A stretch of DNA of 64,000 bases from Tomocerus qinae (GCA_020055645.1 CM034546.1:58652001-58716000), one strand, 5' to 3'. Positions 1 to 12,487 are shown, counted from the stretch's first letter. The notes: generated by a model from the sequence alone, not told the origin. Numbers and translations: made by a program.

Positions 1-3000
1 TAAGCTAGATTGTATATCAATATGGTTAACAGGACATTTGAATATGCTCTTAATGTTTTTAACCATATATCGTGCGACGGAATTGTTAACGTTTCGTGTA
101 AAGGTCGAACTGGTTTTCAAACTGTGTAAGCCAGAGTAAAATTTAGAATGGTAGTCAGAATACTTGACGGTGCTCGTAAGGATGTTACAATTTGATGGTT
201 CCCTAGATTTCTCCAAGTTTCGGAATAAAGGTCGAGTAGATTTTTAAAACGTAATAGCCAGAGTGGATATCAATATGGTTAACAGATCATTTGAAGGTGT
301 TCGTAATAATGTTATCCATATAAGATTCACTGGAATTGTTAAAGTTTCGGATAAAGATCGATTAGATTTTGAAAACGTTTAAGCCAAAGTGGATATCAAT
401 TTGGGAGTTAGAATTCTTGAAGGTGCTTTTAATGATGTTAGCAATAGATATTACCCTAGATTTCTCCAAGTTTCTTATAAAGGTCGATCCGATTTTTAAA
501 ACGTAAAAGCTAGATTGTATATCAATATGGTTAACAGAACATTTGAATATGCTCTTAATGTTTTTATCCATATATCGTGCGACGGAATTGTTAAAGTTTC
601 GCGTTAAGGTCGAACTGGTTTTCAAACTGTGTAAGCCATAGTGGAATTTAGAATGGTAGTCAGAATACTTGACGGTGCTCGTAAAGATGTTACAATTTGA
701 TGGTACCCTAGATTTGTCCAAGTTTCGTATAAAGGTCCATCAGATTTTTAAAATGTATAAGCCAGAGTGGATATCAATATGGTTAACAGAATATTTGTAG
801 GTGTTCGTAATAATGTTATCCATATATGATGCGCTGGAATTGTTAAAGTTTCGTGTAAAGGTCGAACAGTTTTATAAAACGTTAAAGCCATAGTGGAATT
901 TAGAATAGTAGCCAGAATACTTGACGGTGCTCGTAAGGATGTTACAATTTGATGGTGCCCTCGATTTGTCCAAGTTTCGGAATAAAGGTCGATTAGATTT
1001 TTAAAAGGTAATAGCCAGAGTGGATATCAATATGGTTAACAGATCATTTGAAGGTGTTCGTAATAATGTTATCCATATATGATTCACTGGAATTGTTAAA
1101 GTTTCGTATAAAGATCGATTAGATTTTTAAAACATTTAAGCCAAAGTGGATATCAATTTGGGAGTTAGAATTCTTGAACGTGCTTTTAATGATGTTAGCA
1201 ATAGATATTACCCTAGATTTCTCCAAGTTTCTTATAAAGGTCGATCAGATTTTTAAAACGTATAAGCTAGATTGTATATCAATATGGTTAACAGAACATT
1301 TGAATATGCTCTTAATGTTTTTAACCATATATCGTGCGACGGAATTGTTAACGTTTCGTGTAAAGGTCGAACTGGTTTTCAAACTGTGTAAGCCAGAGTA
1401 AAATTTAGAATGGTAGTCAGAATACTTGACGGTGCTCGTAAGGATGTTACAATTTGATGGTTCCCTAGATTTCTCCAAGTTTCGGAATAAAGGTCGAGTA
1501 GATTTTTAAAACGTAATAGCCAGAGTGGATATCAATATGGTTAACAGATCATTTGAAGGTGTTCGTAATAATGTTATCCATATAAGATTCACTGGAATTG
1601 TTAAAGTTTCGGATAAAGATCGATTAGATTTTGAAAACGTTTAAGCCAAAGTGGATATCAATTTGGGAGTTAGAATTCTTGAAGGTGCTTTTAATGATGT
1701 TAGCAATAGATATTACCCTAGATTTCTCCAAGTTTCTTATAAAGGTCGATCCGATTTTTAAAACCTATAAGCTAGATTGTATATCAATATGGTTAACAGA
1801 ACATTTGAATATGCTCTTAATGTATTTATCCATATATCGTGCGACGGAATTGTTAAAGTTTCGCGTTAAGGTCGAACTGGTTTTCAAACTGTGTAAGCCA
1901 GAGTGAAATTTAGAATGGTAGTCAGAATACTTGACGGTGCTCGTAAGGATGTTACAATTGGATGGTACCCTAGATTTCTCCAAGTTTCGTATAAAGGTCG
2001 ATTAGATTTTTAAAACGTAATAGCCAGAGTGGATATCAATATGGTTAACAGATCATTTGAAGGTGTTCGTAATAATGTTATGCATATATGATTCACTGGA
2101 ATTGTTAAAGTTTCGGATAAAGGTCGAACTGGTTTTTAAACTGTGTAAGCCAGAGTGAAATTTAGAATGGTAGTCAGAATACTTGACGGTGCTCGTAAAG
2201 ATGTTACAATTTGATGGTACCCTAGATTTGTCCAAGTTTCGTATAAAGGTCCATCAGATTTTTAAAATGTATAATCCAGAGTGGATATCAATATGGTTAA
2301 CAGATCATTTGAAGGTGTTCGTAATAATGTTATGCATATATGATTCACTGGAATTGTTAAAGTTTCGGATAAAGGTCGAACTGGTTTTTAAACTGTGTAA
2401 GCCAGAGTAAAATTTAGAATGGTAGTCAGAATACTTGACGGTGCTCGTAAGGGTGTTACAATTTGATGGTTCCCTAGATTTCTCCAAGTTTCGGAATAAA
2501 GGTCGATTAGATTTTTAAAACGTAATAGCCAGAGTGGATATCAATATGGTTAACAGATCATTTGAAGGTGTTCGTAATAATGTTATCCATACATGATTCA
2601 CTGGAATTGTTAAAGTTTCGGATAAAGATCGATTAGATTTTGAAAACGTTTAAGCCAAAGTGGATATCAATTTGGGAGTTAGAATTCTTGAAGGTGCTTT
2701 TAATGATGTTAGCAATAGATATTACCCTAGATTTCTCCAAGTTTCTTATAAAGGTCGATCCGATTTTTAAAACCTATAAGCTAGATTGTATATCAATATG
2801 GTTAACAGAACATTTGAATATGCTCTTAATGTATTTATCCATATATCGTGTGACGGAATTGTTAAAGTTTCGCGGTAAGGTCGAACTGGTTTTCAAACTG
2901 TGTAAGCCAGAGTGAAATTTAGAATGGTAGTCAGAATACTTGACGGTGCTCGTAAGGATGTTACAATTTGATGGTTCCCTAGATTTCTCCAAGTTTCGGA

Positions 3001-3606
3001 ATAAAGGTCGATTAGATTTTTACAACGTAATAGCCAGAGTGGATATCAATATGGTTAACAGATCATTTGAAGGTGTTCGTAATAATGTTATCCATATATG
3101 ATTCACTGGAATTGTTAAAGTTTCGGATAAAGGTCGAACTGGTTTTTAAACTGTGTAAGCCAGAGTAAAATTTAGAATGGTAGTCAGAATACTTGACGGT
3201 GCTCGTAAGGGTGTTACAATTTGATGGTTCCCTAGATTTCTCCAAGTTTCGGAATAAAGGTCGATTAGATTTTTAAAACGTAATAGCCAGAGTGGATATC
3301 AATATGGTTAACAGATCATTTGAAGGTGTTCGTAATAATGTTATCCATATAAGATTCACTGGAATTGTTAAAGTTTCGGATAAAGATCGATTAGATTTTG
3401 AAAACGTTTAAGCCAAAGTGGATATCAATTTGGGAGTTAGAATTCTTGAAGGTGCTTTTAATGATGTTAGCAATAGATATTACCCTAGATTTCTCCAAGT
3501 TTCTTATAAAGGTCGATCCGATTTTTAAAACGTAAAAGCTAGATTGTATATCAATATGGTTAACAGAACATTTGAATATGCTCTTAATGTTTTTATCCAT
3601 ATATCG
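1..3606. repeat. 126-bp satellite array with higher-order repeat structure
   Basis: About 28.5 tandem monomers of roughly 126 bp run in from the left edge of the window and stop abruptly near 3606. Four monomer types can be told apart. D starts 'gctagattgtatatc', B carries 'atttagaatggtagtcag', A carries 'ggatatcaatatggttaac', and C carries 'caatttgggagttag'. D and A share one consensus and B and C another, so the basic period is a 252-bp dimer. D starts at 3, 508, 1265, 1770, 2779 and 3537, giving spacings of 505, 757, 505, 1009 and 758 bp, which is 4, 6, 4, 8 and 6 monomers. The order reads DBAC, DBABAC, DBAC, DBABABAC, DBABAC, D. Because 126 is a multiple of 3, short reading frames recur on both strands, but they hit stops in every few monomers and are not genes. 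Confidence 0.93.
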
Positions 3607-4712
3607 TTAAATACTGTTAAAAATTTGATATTGCTGGAACTGAAGACATTTAAGAAACGTAGCCCATGCAATATAATGAATTCATATTCTATAATTCTAC
3701 AGATAATATTCTAAGGTAGTAGTTCTAGTACAAAGTTATTATATTAGTAGGTATGTCATATGTTTTAATATACCTACCATAGCGCAGTCTACACAGGCAC
3801 CTTTATCAGGCAAAAAACGAATTTTAACTAAAAATTAAACTTTTGATATTACTCTTACATTTATTATGAAATAAATAACAGATGCTTAAAGCATTTAACT
3901 GTGAATTATTTAGTCATCTGAACCAGTTGTAGCCATGTAATAAGCATTGTAACCGAAACCAAAACTTTAATCGTTTAGTCTCCCATTTAAATTGCATGGG
4001 AAATTTTGACTTGAGTTTTAAAAACAATCGAAAGCTGTCGAAAACCCAAAATCATTTTTAACGCATAGGCCTAACATCTGAGGATTAAACTTACTTAAAA
4101 CAAAAGTGCCAAACCGTGCCATTTCAGAGAAATCTTAAGTCAAAAATAAACGATAAAATGTGAAATTACCCGACATCCACTTAAAATGTGCTCGAAAACG
4201 TGTTATAAGGTTAAATTAATATACTACGATATCATTTCAGAGCCGACTAAGCATCTATAATGGCTATTGGTATCACAAAAGTCAAAAACCAAAAAATTTC
4301 ACATAAACATTCACTTTTCTTTGAGCGGTATTTTATCGGTTTAATATTATTAAATTATGCCGATATGAGGTCTAAATTGTCTAAATTTGTAACTTCTACA
4401 TTTAAAACGTAATTTGAGAGCTTATAATACGCTTTAATTATGATTGGTTGGATGAGTTGCAAGGTGCCTTTCGGGTAAAATGCAGATAAATGGAATTTAC
4501 AATAAATTGTCTCATATTAACTTTCGGCAGCTAAGTTATATTACTCTCCGGTCTAACAAAACAGTTTTATCGCCTTCCGTATCCATGAGTTCGCTTTTGG
4601 GTAGCCAAAGGTGCCTGTGTGATAGTCTGTGCTGTGCCAGGGAACAAAAAATGCACTCTATTTTTACAAAATGTTTGTATGTTATATTCATGTATATTCG
4701 TATGATGATTCA

Positions 4713-4995
4713 TATATCGTCCTTTAAGGAACTATTTAGCCTCACTTTTCGTTTTGTGGACGAAATAGCCTAAACACCATAGTCTAAATGCTGCGCCGTG
4801 AATGTAGAGGGTGTCTAGGCTATGGAGATAGGCTATTTGGAACACAAAACGAAAAATTGAGATAGGCTATTTGGAACACAAAACGAAAAATGGATTTAGG
4901 CTATTTGGTACACAAAAGGAAAAATGGAGATAGGCTATTTGGTACATAAAACGAAAAGTGGTTTTAGGCTAAATGGTTCCTTAAGGGACGATATA
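4713..4995. mobile_element. Short TIR element (MITE) with internal 35-bp tandem repeat
   Basis: The ends are inverted repeats of about 28 bp. The left reads TATCGTCCTTTAAGGAACTA and the right reads the complement of the same with few changes, followed by ATTTAGCCT on each side. Flanking TA dinucleotides fit a TA target-site duplication, although the site is a run of TATA so the exact edge is uncertain. Inside, 4822-4975 holds four imperfect 35-36-bp units containing 'ataggctatttgg' and 'acaaaacgaaaaa'. The element is absent from the paralogous segment near 22.1 kb. A related terminus (aaaatggcttaagggacaat) occurs near 58510 in an intron. Confidence 0.6.
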
Positions 4996-5777
4996 ATGAT
5001 TATGATTAAATTATGATTCATATTTTTATTCTACCTTTGCAGAGTAACACATGGACTTTTTAAATGCTACTTTACCTAATCATTCCATTGGGCCATTTTA
5101 ATTTGCATTCATAAAATGTTCTATTTGGCATTAGAAATAACCCCAAATATTGGGTCATATATTATTATATGTATGTAAAAATTGAGATAAATACAGTACA
5201 TACAATGGATTTACAAAGTGGCAGACTAATGTATTTTTGATTAAATTTTTGGGTTCAAGTGCCTATTATTTCCATAGAATAAACATTGAAAATATTCAAA
5301 AGTATTTATATTTGTAAGTATGAATATAAATATAGATGTTCGTATTCATTATTTTTTTAAAAGTCATGATAACATGGTTTGTTACATTATACAAAATAAG
5401 CAGTCATGATAATGTGGTTTGTCATATTTGTAATGTTAAGCAGACGATACGACAACAAAGCAATAATCATTTATAATTTCTAGCTTAACTTGTAATTAAG
5501 AGTCAGTGTGTGTTATTGTAAAAAGGTAATCTAATTAAAATCTATGGTAAATTTGGAGCGATATTCTCAAAAACATTTACAAAACTTTTACCATTTCAGT
5601 GATACTTTATATTTTTTGTCTATCTTTACTGTTTGTATACTTTTGGTTGTTCAAATAAACAACATTAAATTATACAGTTACCTTTTTCACATAGATTTTT
5701 ACCTTAAATAATAAGCGATGCAATTGTGTTTTGTACCCATGCCATAATTACGGTATAATATACTACTATCGATTTTC

Positions 5778-6925
5778 TCAGACGTCGGAATTTTATTTAT
5801 ATAAACTTTTTTCAGACTGATCTGAGAGTCGTGAGATTTTGTATCTCGACGTTTCATGCCCTAAGGATTTCAAAAATATAAAAGTGTTAGAAAACTTTTT
5901 TACATTTTTTGGTTTTAAAAAAAATTAAAGTTTTAGTAAATATTTTTTCAAATAAAAAAATTTACCAACATTTTTCGGAATAAAAAAATCTTAAGAAAAT
6001 TTTTGGGCATTTTCATGATGTTTTTTTTTTACAAATTAATGAAGATTTGTAATTTTTTGTATTGTCTACAGCTAAAGGGACCCAAAAATGGATAAAAAAG
6101 TCACTTCAAAAAATATTAGAAAATGGTTTTTATATTAACACGTATGCATGGGACAGATTGGAATTTTGTATGGTGGTGGGACCTTTTAATAAATGTGTTA
6201 CTTTGTATGGCTGGTTTGCGACTGAAAATATGAATTTGTATGGCAAGGTTGTTGGTGTTAATTTGTTTGAAAATACATGCCAATAAGTCTGAAAATATGT
6301 TTTATGTTTCAATACAGAATGTGTGCATTTGTTGGGTATTTTTTTGACTTGAGAGTATTTTCGTTGATGAACCCGAAGGGAATCTTGTACAAGAATATAA
6401 TAAACCATATACCATAAACATAAACCATAAATTAACACTTACTTCTAACTCTGCCATACAAATTCATAATTTCAGTGGCAAACAGCCATACCAAGTAATA
6501 CAATTATTAAAAAGTCCCACCATTGGGGGCACACCAAAATATATTGTTATAAATATTTTGGATTTTTAACTATTTTTGACAAAAAGATCGTCTTTTTCTG
6601 GAAATTTAGAGGAAGTCTCGGGCTCCTCCAGTCCCCCCTATGGATACGTGCAGAACATTGGCCGGTTTTTTAAAGTTTTCTGATTCCCTAATACCCTGCG
6701 TACATTTATTATACTATGATATCTTATTTTTCAGTTTTAAATACATTTAGGAATGTAGGTAGCATTTCAACTCAACATAACAAAAATTTTGATTCGATTA
6801 TTTATAGCCGCTTTTGCGATTTTAAGCTTATTTTTAAGAAAATTTTCCGTAAAATTTTTGCCCTTTTTAGTAAATTTTCGTGTAATTTTTTTGGGTTTTT
6901 AAATAAATAAAATTCCGACGTATGG
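5778..6925. mobile_element. 1.15-kb TIR transposon with TTTTC target duplication
   Basis: Inverted termini ACGTCGGAATTTTATTTAT (from 5782) and its exact complement (ending 6921) bound a 1148-bp element. TTTTC flanks it at 5773-5777 and 6926-6930. The paralogous segment near 28205 reads 'cggttttcatttatcc' across the same point without any insert, so the empty site is visible. Inside, about 100 bp at 6165-6265 pair with 6430-6525 in inverted orientation. A 74-codon frame at 6062-6286 lies in this palindromic part; it does not resemble a transposase and is probably not a gene. The element is non-autonomous and its superfamily is not clear. Confidence 0.8.
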
Positions 6926-7344
6926 TTTTCATCCATCGATTAAAAACGTTATTGAAGTAAACAATGCCAAATAGCTTGAGTAAAGGGAACTGAAATTCGT
7001 GATATAGTAGACTTAAGACTTAGTCAACATAATTAGATCTTGTGGCATGTTACTTATTTACTTAATTATTCTATACTATAACACAGGGTGTAATTAAATG
7101 TATTTTTGTACTTTCGGAAACAGCTAGAGCAGTGCTGCGAATTCAATTCAGCAATTATTATTAATTGAAACGTTATAACTTCACGTCAGAGCAAAAAGCG
7201 TCAAGTGTATTTTAAGAAGCTAATCATCGTAGCAGTAAATTACTATATGGATGTATAAATTATTATATTAAATAGCTTAGGTATACATAAATAAATACAA
7301 AAATAATTTTTGCTTTGTTTCCAAGTTACATTTTAGTAGTATAC

Positions 7345-8133
7345 TAGTGAAACCAGCTAAGGGGCAAATCTAGCACTCAATAGAGAAATTCAGCAGGCCA
7401 CTCATCACAGTAATAAAAACAAATTCGAAAACATCCCATTATGTTAACTTTGTAAATACAAAGTACAATTAAATTAATACACTTTTATTTTCTACAGTGG
7501 TTGGAAAAATTAGCTGCAGCCCCAACTTCCTTATAAAAAGGAATTTCCTACACCAAAATAATAACTGTAGATCGTAGCATCAAATACAGGGAACAATGAA
7601 AGACTATTTTCCAAAAAGCTCCTTTTTAAAATCGAAAAAATAAGATTCCCTCTAAGATTTTGGAAAACGTACAAATCCCATGAGTACAACTTACAATAAA
7701 TATTTTTTAAGAATAAATTAGTGGCTCCGCCCAGCACTGTTATTTAATTCTACAAAAAGATATCCCAACTGCCACAAAGGAATTAAGAGGGTAGTAAAAA
7801 GTAAACCCAGTTCTATTAAAAAATGTTGAATAAGTTTATCGATATTATAGCAGAACCAATTTGGGTTAGAAGTTTTGAAATGCTATTTAATACGCACATT
7901 ACGATCATTACTAAATGTTCCCATTCGCTAATAATTTTCATTCGATCCCCACTAGCCATTCAACCTTCTTATGTAAATTTCTATTATTGTTTTGATGCTT
8001 TAATAGCATGAAACGACTCATTTCGTTGGTTTAGAGGAATTGGGCTTGCGCATTTTGCTTTTTTGCTTTTAGGGAACATGCATATATTACGTTTTGAGTT
8101 CATGGGAGGAGGAGGTACTCAAAAGTGTTGCAG
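7345..8133 (-). mobile_element. Dispersed repeat family 1, copy 1 (inverted relative to copy 2)
   Basis: This stretch is the reverse complement of 25345-25540 plus 26897-27588, at roughly 85 to 90 percent identity by eye. The shared end is 'tactagtgaaaccagctaa' here and 'agctgggctcactagta' in the other copy; a third, shorter copy ends the same way near 59412. The other end carries 'catatattacgt' and a GGAGGAGGAGGTACTC block. Short reading frames inside (for example 7531-7737 minus and 7823-8011 plus) are not conserved between the copies. It is probably an old non-autonomous transposon; I cannot assign a superfamily. Confidence 0.6.
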
Positions 8134-9099
8134 TCAGTACTTAGACCTTACACATGTGGGAGTCTTGGCTAAGATTTATTGTAGCCATAGTTACAAAAAT
8201 CTGCTTTAAAAATCTGAAGCTTTCCTGGCTTAAATATTTGATTATTCATTAGAACTTGCAGGAAAAATAGTTCAGTGATGTAAGCATGAAATGCTCGTTA
8301 TACTTATAAGACCCGTAAATTCTATGTAAATATACAAGTCATATACAACTCAGATACAACTCATGTAAATCTTCCCAGAACATGGAAATTCTGGGAAGAC
8401 ACTAAAAATGTTTCTAGATATTACTCTATTCTGTCACATTAGTTAGTTTGTTAACATTACGTTGCTGTATTTACCAATAATCTGTCATTCGTTTGTATTT
8501 GTGTAAAATAATTCCTGTACACACAACAATATAGAGTCCATTCACACTACAAAGTATCGAGAAATACAAAACCAAGTCTAAATACAGGCAGTCAACCTTC
8601 AGCTGGACTCACGAGCAGTCGATTCAACAAAAGCTTCTAAAGAGATATCTTCGAGTATAGATTAAACGAAGAGATAAGAATCCGCCATTTTAAGAGTCTT
8701 GTTTTGTATCCCTAAATTCCCTTCCAAGATCCACGAAAATTGGTACTTTTGTATATGAATCTATTGCGCAGTATTACGTAAGACTCGAGATTTCGTTTGT
8801 ATACTCGTATCCCGTCGTCGAGCAAAAAGACTTACTATTACGTAAATCGTTACTACTCTTGAAACAGTGTTAAAATAGTACTCTTTTCTTTTGTGAATAC
8901 TTTCAATCCACCCTTTTTCTTTCACCCAGTTTAGTGCGTTTCCACGTTTCTGGGATCATCCTATTTCTCATAATTTTCCCCGAATTGAGCACAGTAACTC
9001 AAAATGGTGCCATCTTGAAAATAAACATTCACGCTTTATTCTTCCCTTGCCACCAAAAATATTGTGTTATAAAATTCGTGCTTTATTACTCTTACACAC

Positions 9100-9531
9100 A
9101 AACCCAGCCACGTTGGCTTGGTGGAGTACTCAGTCGTCTGACTAATCAATGTGTGCTTCCACTGCCAGTTCGATTCTTTGGCTGGGTGAAATGGCCGAGG
9201 GCTGTTTAAAGGCGAGTGTTTGAGTTGTAAATGTGGAATTAAGACAAAGGTTAAGCACGAACCCGCAATTTCAAGGGCCGTCCTATTGATACCTCGTATA
9301 TTGTGAGTGTACGTAGAGTAGCTTTGGATAACCTGTCTTTGTTGGGCTAGTAGACTTCCGATAACAGTCCCACAACAGTGACTCGTAAATGACAGCCTTA
9401 GGCTTCTCGGGTATTAATTAACAACAATACCAGTGTTGAGGGAGTTGGCAATAGGCCCGTATTTGAGGCCTGCGCCCAGTACTATCACTTTGTAGTGAGG
9501 CAGTACACCCCATATAACATACATACATACA
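9100..9531 (+). mobile_element. tRNA-derived SINE with 13-bp target-site duplication
   Basis: The 5' part is tRNA-like, with an A-box-like TGGCTTGGTGG near 9111 and a B-box-like AGTTCGATTCT near 9168. These are internal promoter elements for RNA polymerase III. A body of about 350 bp follows, ending in a (CATA)n tail near 9518-9531. The 13-bp sequence TACTCTTACACAC stands immediately before it (9087-9099) and after it (9532-9544). That is the mark of target-primed insertion, presumably driven by a LINE elsewhere in the genome. It sits in the loop of the fold-back element and so inserted after, or was carried by, that element. Confidence 0.85.
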
Positions 9532-10440
9532 TACTCTTACACACTGCATATAATATAAAGACTCATCATCAACTGACAAAGTTAATAACAATAATCAAAA
9601 TCGGAAGTTCATTCCCGTACGCAGTTATCTACCCTAGTTACGTCACATAATATCACCTACATACTCTGAATTAAGTGACACTCTTCCAATTACAATATAA
9701 CGTAACACACACATCAATATACAATATACGACACACATCACATCATTAAATATAAAACTGCGTAACAATAGAATAGGCCTATCTGTACTACATGCGTAAG
9801 GAGTGATGATACAGGTATTACAATAGTCGATAGACAAGTACATAATTCCTTGAGTATTACGCTAAATAGGATTTGTTTAATTGTCCTTAGTTTACATTCC
9901 AAGAAATGCGATGAGCAAGTCTTTCTGGGTAACGGAGGTCAAAATCCTCGGACAAAGAAAAGACGCCGTTGGGATTTCTGACAAAGGGACTGAAAATGAT
10001 AAATGTCAAATTGTAATATAATACGACTCTAAGTTCATGAGCTCCTATTTATACAGAAAATTTGATGAATGTGGCTTTTTATTTAGGGAAAATATACGAT
10101 TCGTAAATTACAGACTGAATTTTGGATCATTAAGTTCTTGAAAAGATAAGTAAAATTTCATTCAGATTTAATTTGCGGGATGGGGAAGTAATGTAGCAGA
10201 AGGTAAATCGACTCTGACATTGGCCCTAAACTATCGAATTATTTTCATTTCGACTTAGAAAGTAAGTACGGCAAAAGGAAGGGACTGATTTTGATATTAT
10301 GGATTGGGTATTATTGAATCATTTTGTAAAGTAAAAGATTAGCATTTTACATTAATTCATAATATATTGATTATGTGGGGATAAAAGATTACTCTTCTGT
10401 ACCTTAGTTTTATTGAGAGTCGTACAGAAAAGATCCCTCA

Positions 10441-10585
10441 AGTGGTAATGGTTAGCAGGGTGACTTAGATGTCATCAAGGTTTGCAAGGTGGGCGGGTTG
10501 TATCTCCGACCGAAAGTCGTCTGTCCAGTTTTACCGATTGGCGGGGGATCCGGAAATTAGGTTGTCTCCTATCTTTCCAACATCT
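10441..10585 (+). other. Possible degraded SINE head in fold-back loop
   Basis: Around 10445-10510 the sequence looks like a damaged tRNA-derived SINE head: 'tggttagcagggtgactta' followed about 45 bp on by 'gcgggttgtatctccgacc', where a B box would be expected. No tail or target duplication was found, so this is a weak call. Confidence 0.25.
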
Positions 10586-11147
10586 TGTTAAGTCTTTATG
10601 CTCGACGACGGGATACGAGTATACAAACGAAATCTCGAGTCTTACGTAATACTGCGCAATAGATTCATATACAAAAGTACCAATTTTCGTGGATCTTGGA
10701 AGGGAATTTAGGGATACAAAACAAGACTCTTAAAATGGCGGATTCTTATCTCTTCGTTTAATCTATACTCGAAGATATCTCTTTAGAAGCTTTTGTTGAA
10801 TCGACTGCTCGTGAGTCCAGCTGAAGGTTGACTGCCTGTATTTAGACTTGGTTTTGTATTTCTCGATACTTTGTAGTGTGAATGGACTCTATATTGTTGT
10901 GTGTACAGGAATTATTTTACACAAATACAAACGAATGACAGATTATTGGTAAATACAGCAACGTAATGTTAACAAACTAACTAATGTGACAGAATAGAGT
11001 AATATCTAGAAACATTTTTAGTGTCTTCCCAGAATTTCCATGTTCTGGGAAGATTTACATGAGTTGTATCTGAGTTGTATATGACTTGTATATTTACATA
11101 GAATTTACGGGTCTTATAAGTATAACGAGCATTTCATGCTTACAGTG

Positions 11148-11950
11148 ACAAACAATCTGCCTTGAGCAAATCCGATGCAATCAGTCAGTGATTATCAGTG
11201 TGTGTACATTCTGATAGCGCTTATAAGTTATAAAATCGATTTCCACTTTTCGAAGCATGCATGTAAACTACTATAAATGGTGATACTATACATGTAATAT
11301 CAATATCCATACCAAACTTTAAAAAATACAAAAAGATTACGGAATTTATGACATATGAAACCAAAAGTCAAATGCTATTCAGTTTAGGGCAGTCGGTATG
11401 TACGGAACATTCGACACTGTGGATCTAGCTAATACAGTGTTTTATTTAAATCGTATGTCATGCTCTACTAATGCAATTCAATTGAAATTCGTAGCAATTT
11501 ACAATGAATATTTATTTTAGGAGGGGGGTACACAGATATACAATAGAATAATTTATAAATATACAATACACAACACACAAGTACAGGTTACTTATATATA
11601 TTTAATTGGTTCTTATATCCATACGTTTGCTATACTAATAATTATACGGCCACAATAAGAATTATCATTTTATCCTTTATTCACACCTTTTTGAATTTGG
11701 CTTTTTTGAATAGATATTTTAGTTTGCGTGTAATACAACTTCATTGTAAATTCTCTTGGGTCATATTTGAGAGCTTAGACAATTTCCAAACCCGAGTAAG
11801 ATCACTTGTACACCGGACATTCTCTGAAATTTGAGGAATGTAATTAAATTGGATACGATTTAACAATTTAGAGATTTAGATTATTAATTTAAATCCTATG
11901 GCATAATTATGTTTCTTTTCAGGGTGACTCAATAGTACTGAAATGACAAT
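11148..11950. other. Intergenic, AT-rich, nothing recognised
   Basis: About 800 bp between the fold-back element and the CARD genes. It contains no open frame of note, no clear repeat and no conserved block that I could match elsewhere in the window. The 3' ends of the CARD transcripts probably lie near its right edge. Confidence 0.6.
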
Positions 11951-11954
11951 GAAA

Positions 11955-12334
11955 TTACCGCAGTCGATCAGCCAAATCTTTATTTCCAGAGTTTTCAAAA
12001 ACAGAAATCAGCTTATCCCAGCGATCATCCTTGTCCAAGTCTTTTATTATTAGAATGGTGAAAAGTTGATCTTTCTGGTCCAAGTCATTTTGGATAGCTT
12101 TCTATATAACATAACATTTATTACAAAATAGCATAGAAGTTCTTTAAACAGTTTTTCATGGAATCAATGGACAGCTTACTATTCTGTCTTTCTCATTCCA
12201 TGACAACAAATTCTCCGTTATGAGGTAGATGCATACTTGTGTAATATTGTTCAGATATTCCGTAAGGTAATCATAATTTTTTGCTATGGATTTTTTAGCA
12301 GAAACAACACGACTTGCAGTCGTTTTTGGCTCCC
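11955..12334 (-). CDS. CARD-domain protein, second copy (two exons seen, 5' end not found)
   Basis: Two exons are visible on the minus strand: 12334-12180, preceded by a polypyrimidine tract and AG, and 12101-11955, joined by a 78-bp GT-AG intron (gtaagc...tatag). The product has the six-helix pattern of a caspase recruitment domain: NYDYLTEYLNN, ITQVCIYLITENLLS, NEKDRI, then after the intron LDQKDQLFTILIIKDL, DDRWDKLISVFENSG and NKDLADRLR before the stop. The '...F..sG..dLa..L' ending is typical of CARDs, which pair with other CARDs to build apoptosis or immune-signalling complexes. The reading frame also runs upstream to 12389, but that stretch looks like intron, and exon 1 needs one base from an upstream exon I could not locate. 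It could be a separate gene, the 3' part of one gene with its neighbour, or a decaying copy. Confidence 0.55.
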
Positions 12335-12487
12335 CTAATAAAAAAATGTTCAAGAAATAGTAATAAATATTATTTTTAAAGACACACATTTAATAATATT
12401 TGGTATATTTTATTCATTGGCACTGAATGTACTTTCATTGTCATCAGAACTTTTAGAATTTATAATAAGCTCTGATAATATCAATTT

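Larger units (their letters stand above)
3620..7200. repeat. Segmental duplication, copy A (partner at 21.9-28.5 kb)
   Basis: This AT-rich non-coding segment is a diverged copy of sequence at about 21905-22270 plus 27605-28470, in the same orientation. Matching blocks are 3620-3790 with 21905-22060, 5015-5175 with 22125-22270, 5200-5777 with 27605-28225, and 6935-7195 with 28235-28468. Copy A carries insertions at 4713-4995 and 5778-6925 that copy B lacks, while copy B carries about 5.3 kb of other insertions. Between 3790 and 4712 I see no gene. A 97-codon frame at 4480-4773 runs into the TIR element and is judged spurious. Whether this is a duplication or two copies of an old transposable element cannot be settled here. 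Confidence 0.6.
8279..11143. mobile_element. Long fold-back (foldback TIR) element with 555-bp arms
   Basis: The arms at 8279-8834 and 10589-11143 are inverted copies of each other and almost identical by eye; one mismatch is visible near the inner end (agcaaaaag versus agcataaag). The outer ends begin TGTAAGCATGAAATGCTCG. GTGA flanks both ends (8275-8278 and 11144-11147), which fits a 4-bp target duplication. The 1.75-kb middle holds a SINE (9100-9531) and no transposase. The frames at 8934-9209 and 9643-9843 overlap the SINE or AT-rich spacer and are not genes. Near-identical arms mean recent insertion or gene conversion between arms. Confidence 0.82.

Noticed and set aside
362-3600. A dozen overlapping frames of 60-119 codons on both strands in the satellite
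   Set aside because: They follow the 126-bp (42-codon) period, appear on both strands and end at stops that vary between monomers; a repeat explains them.
6062-6438. Frames of 74 and 102 codons inside the TIR element at 5778
   Set aside because: They overlap in opposite directions within inverted arms and resemble no transposase.
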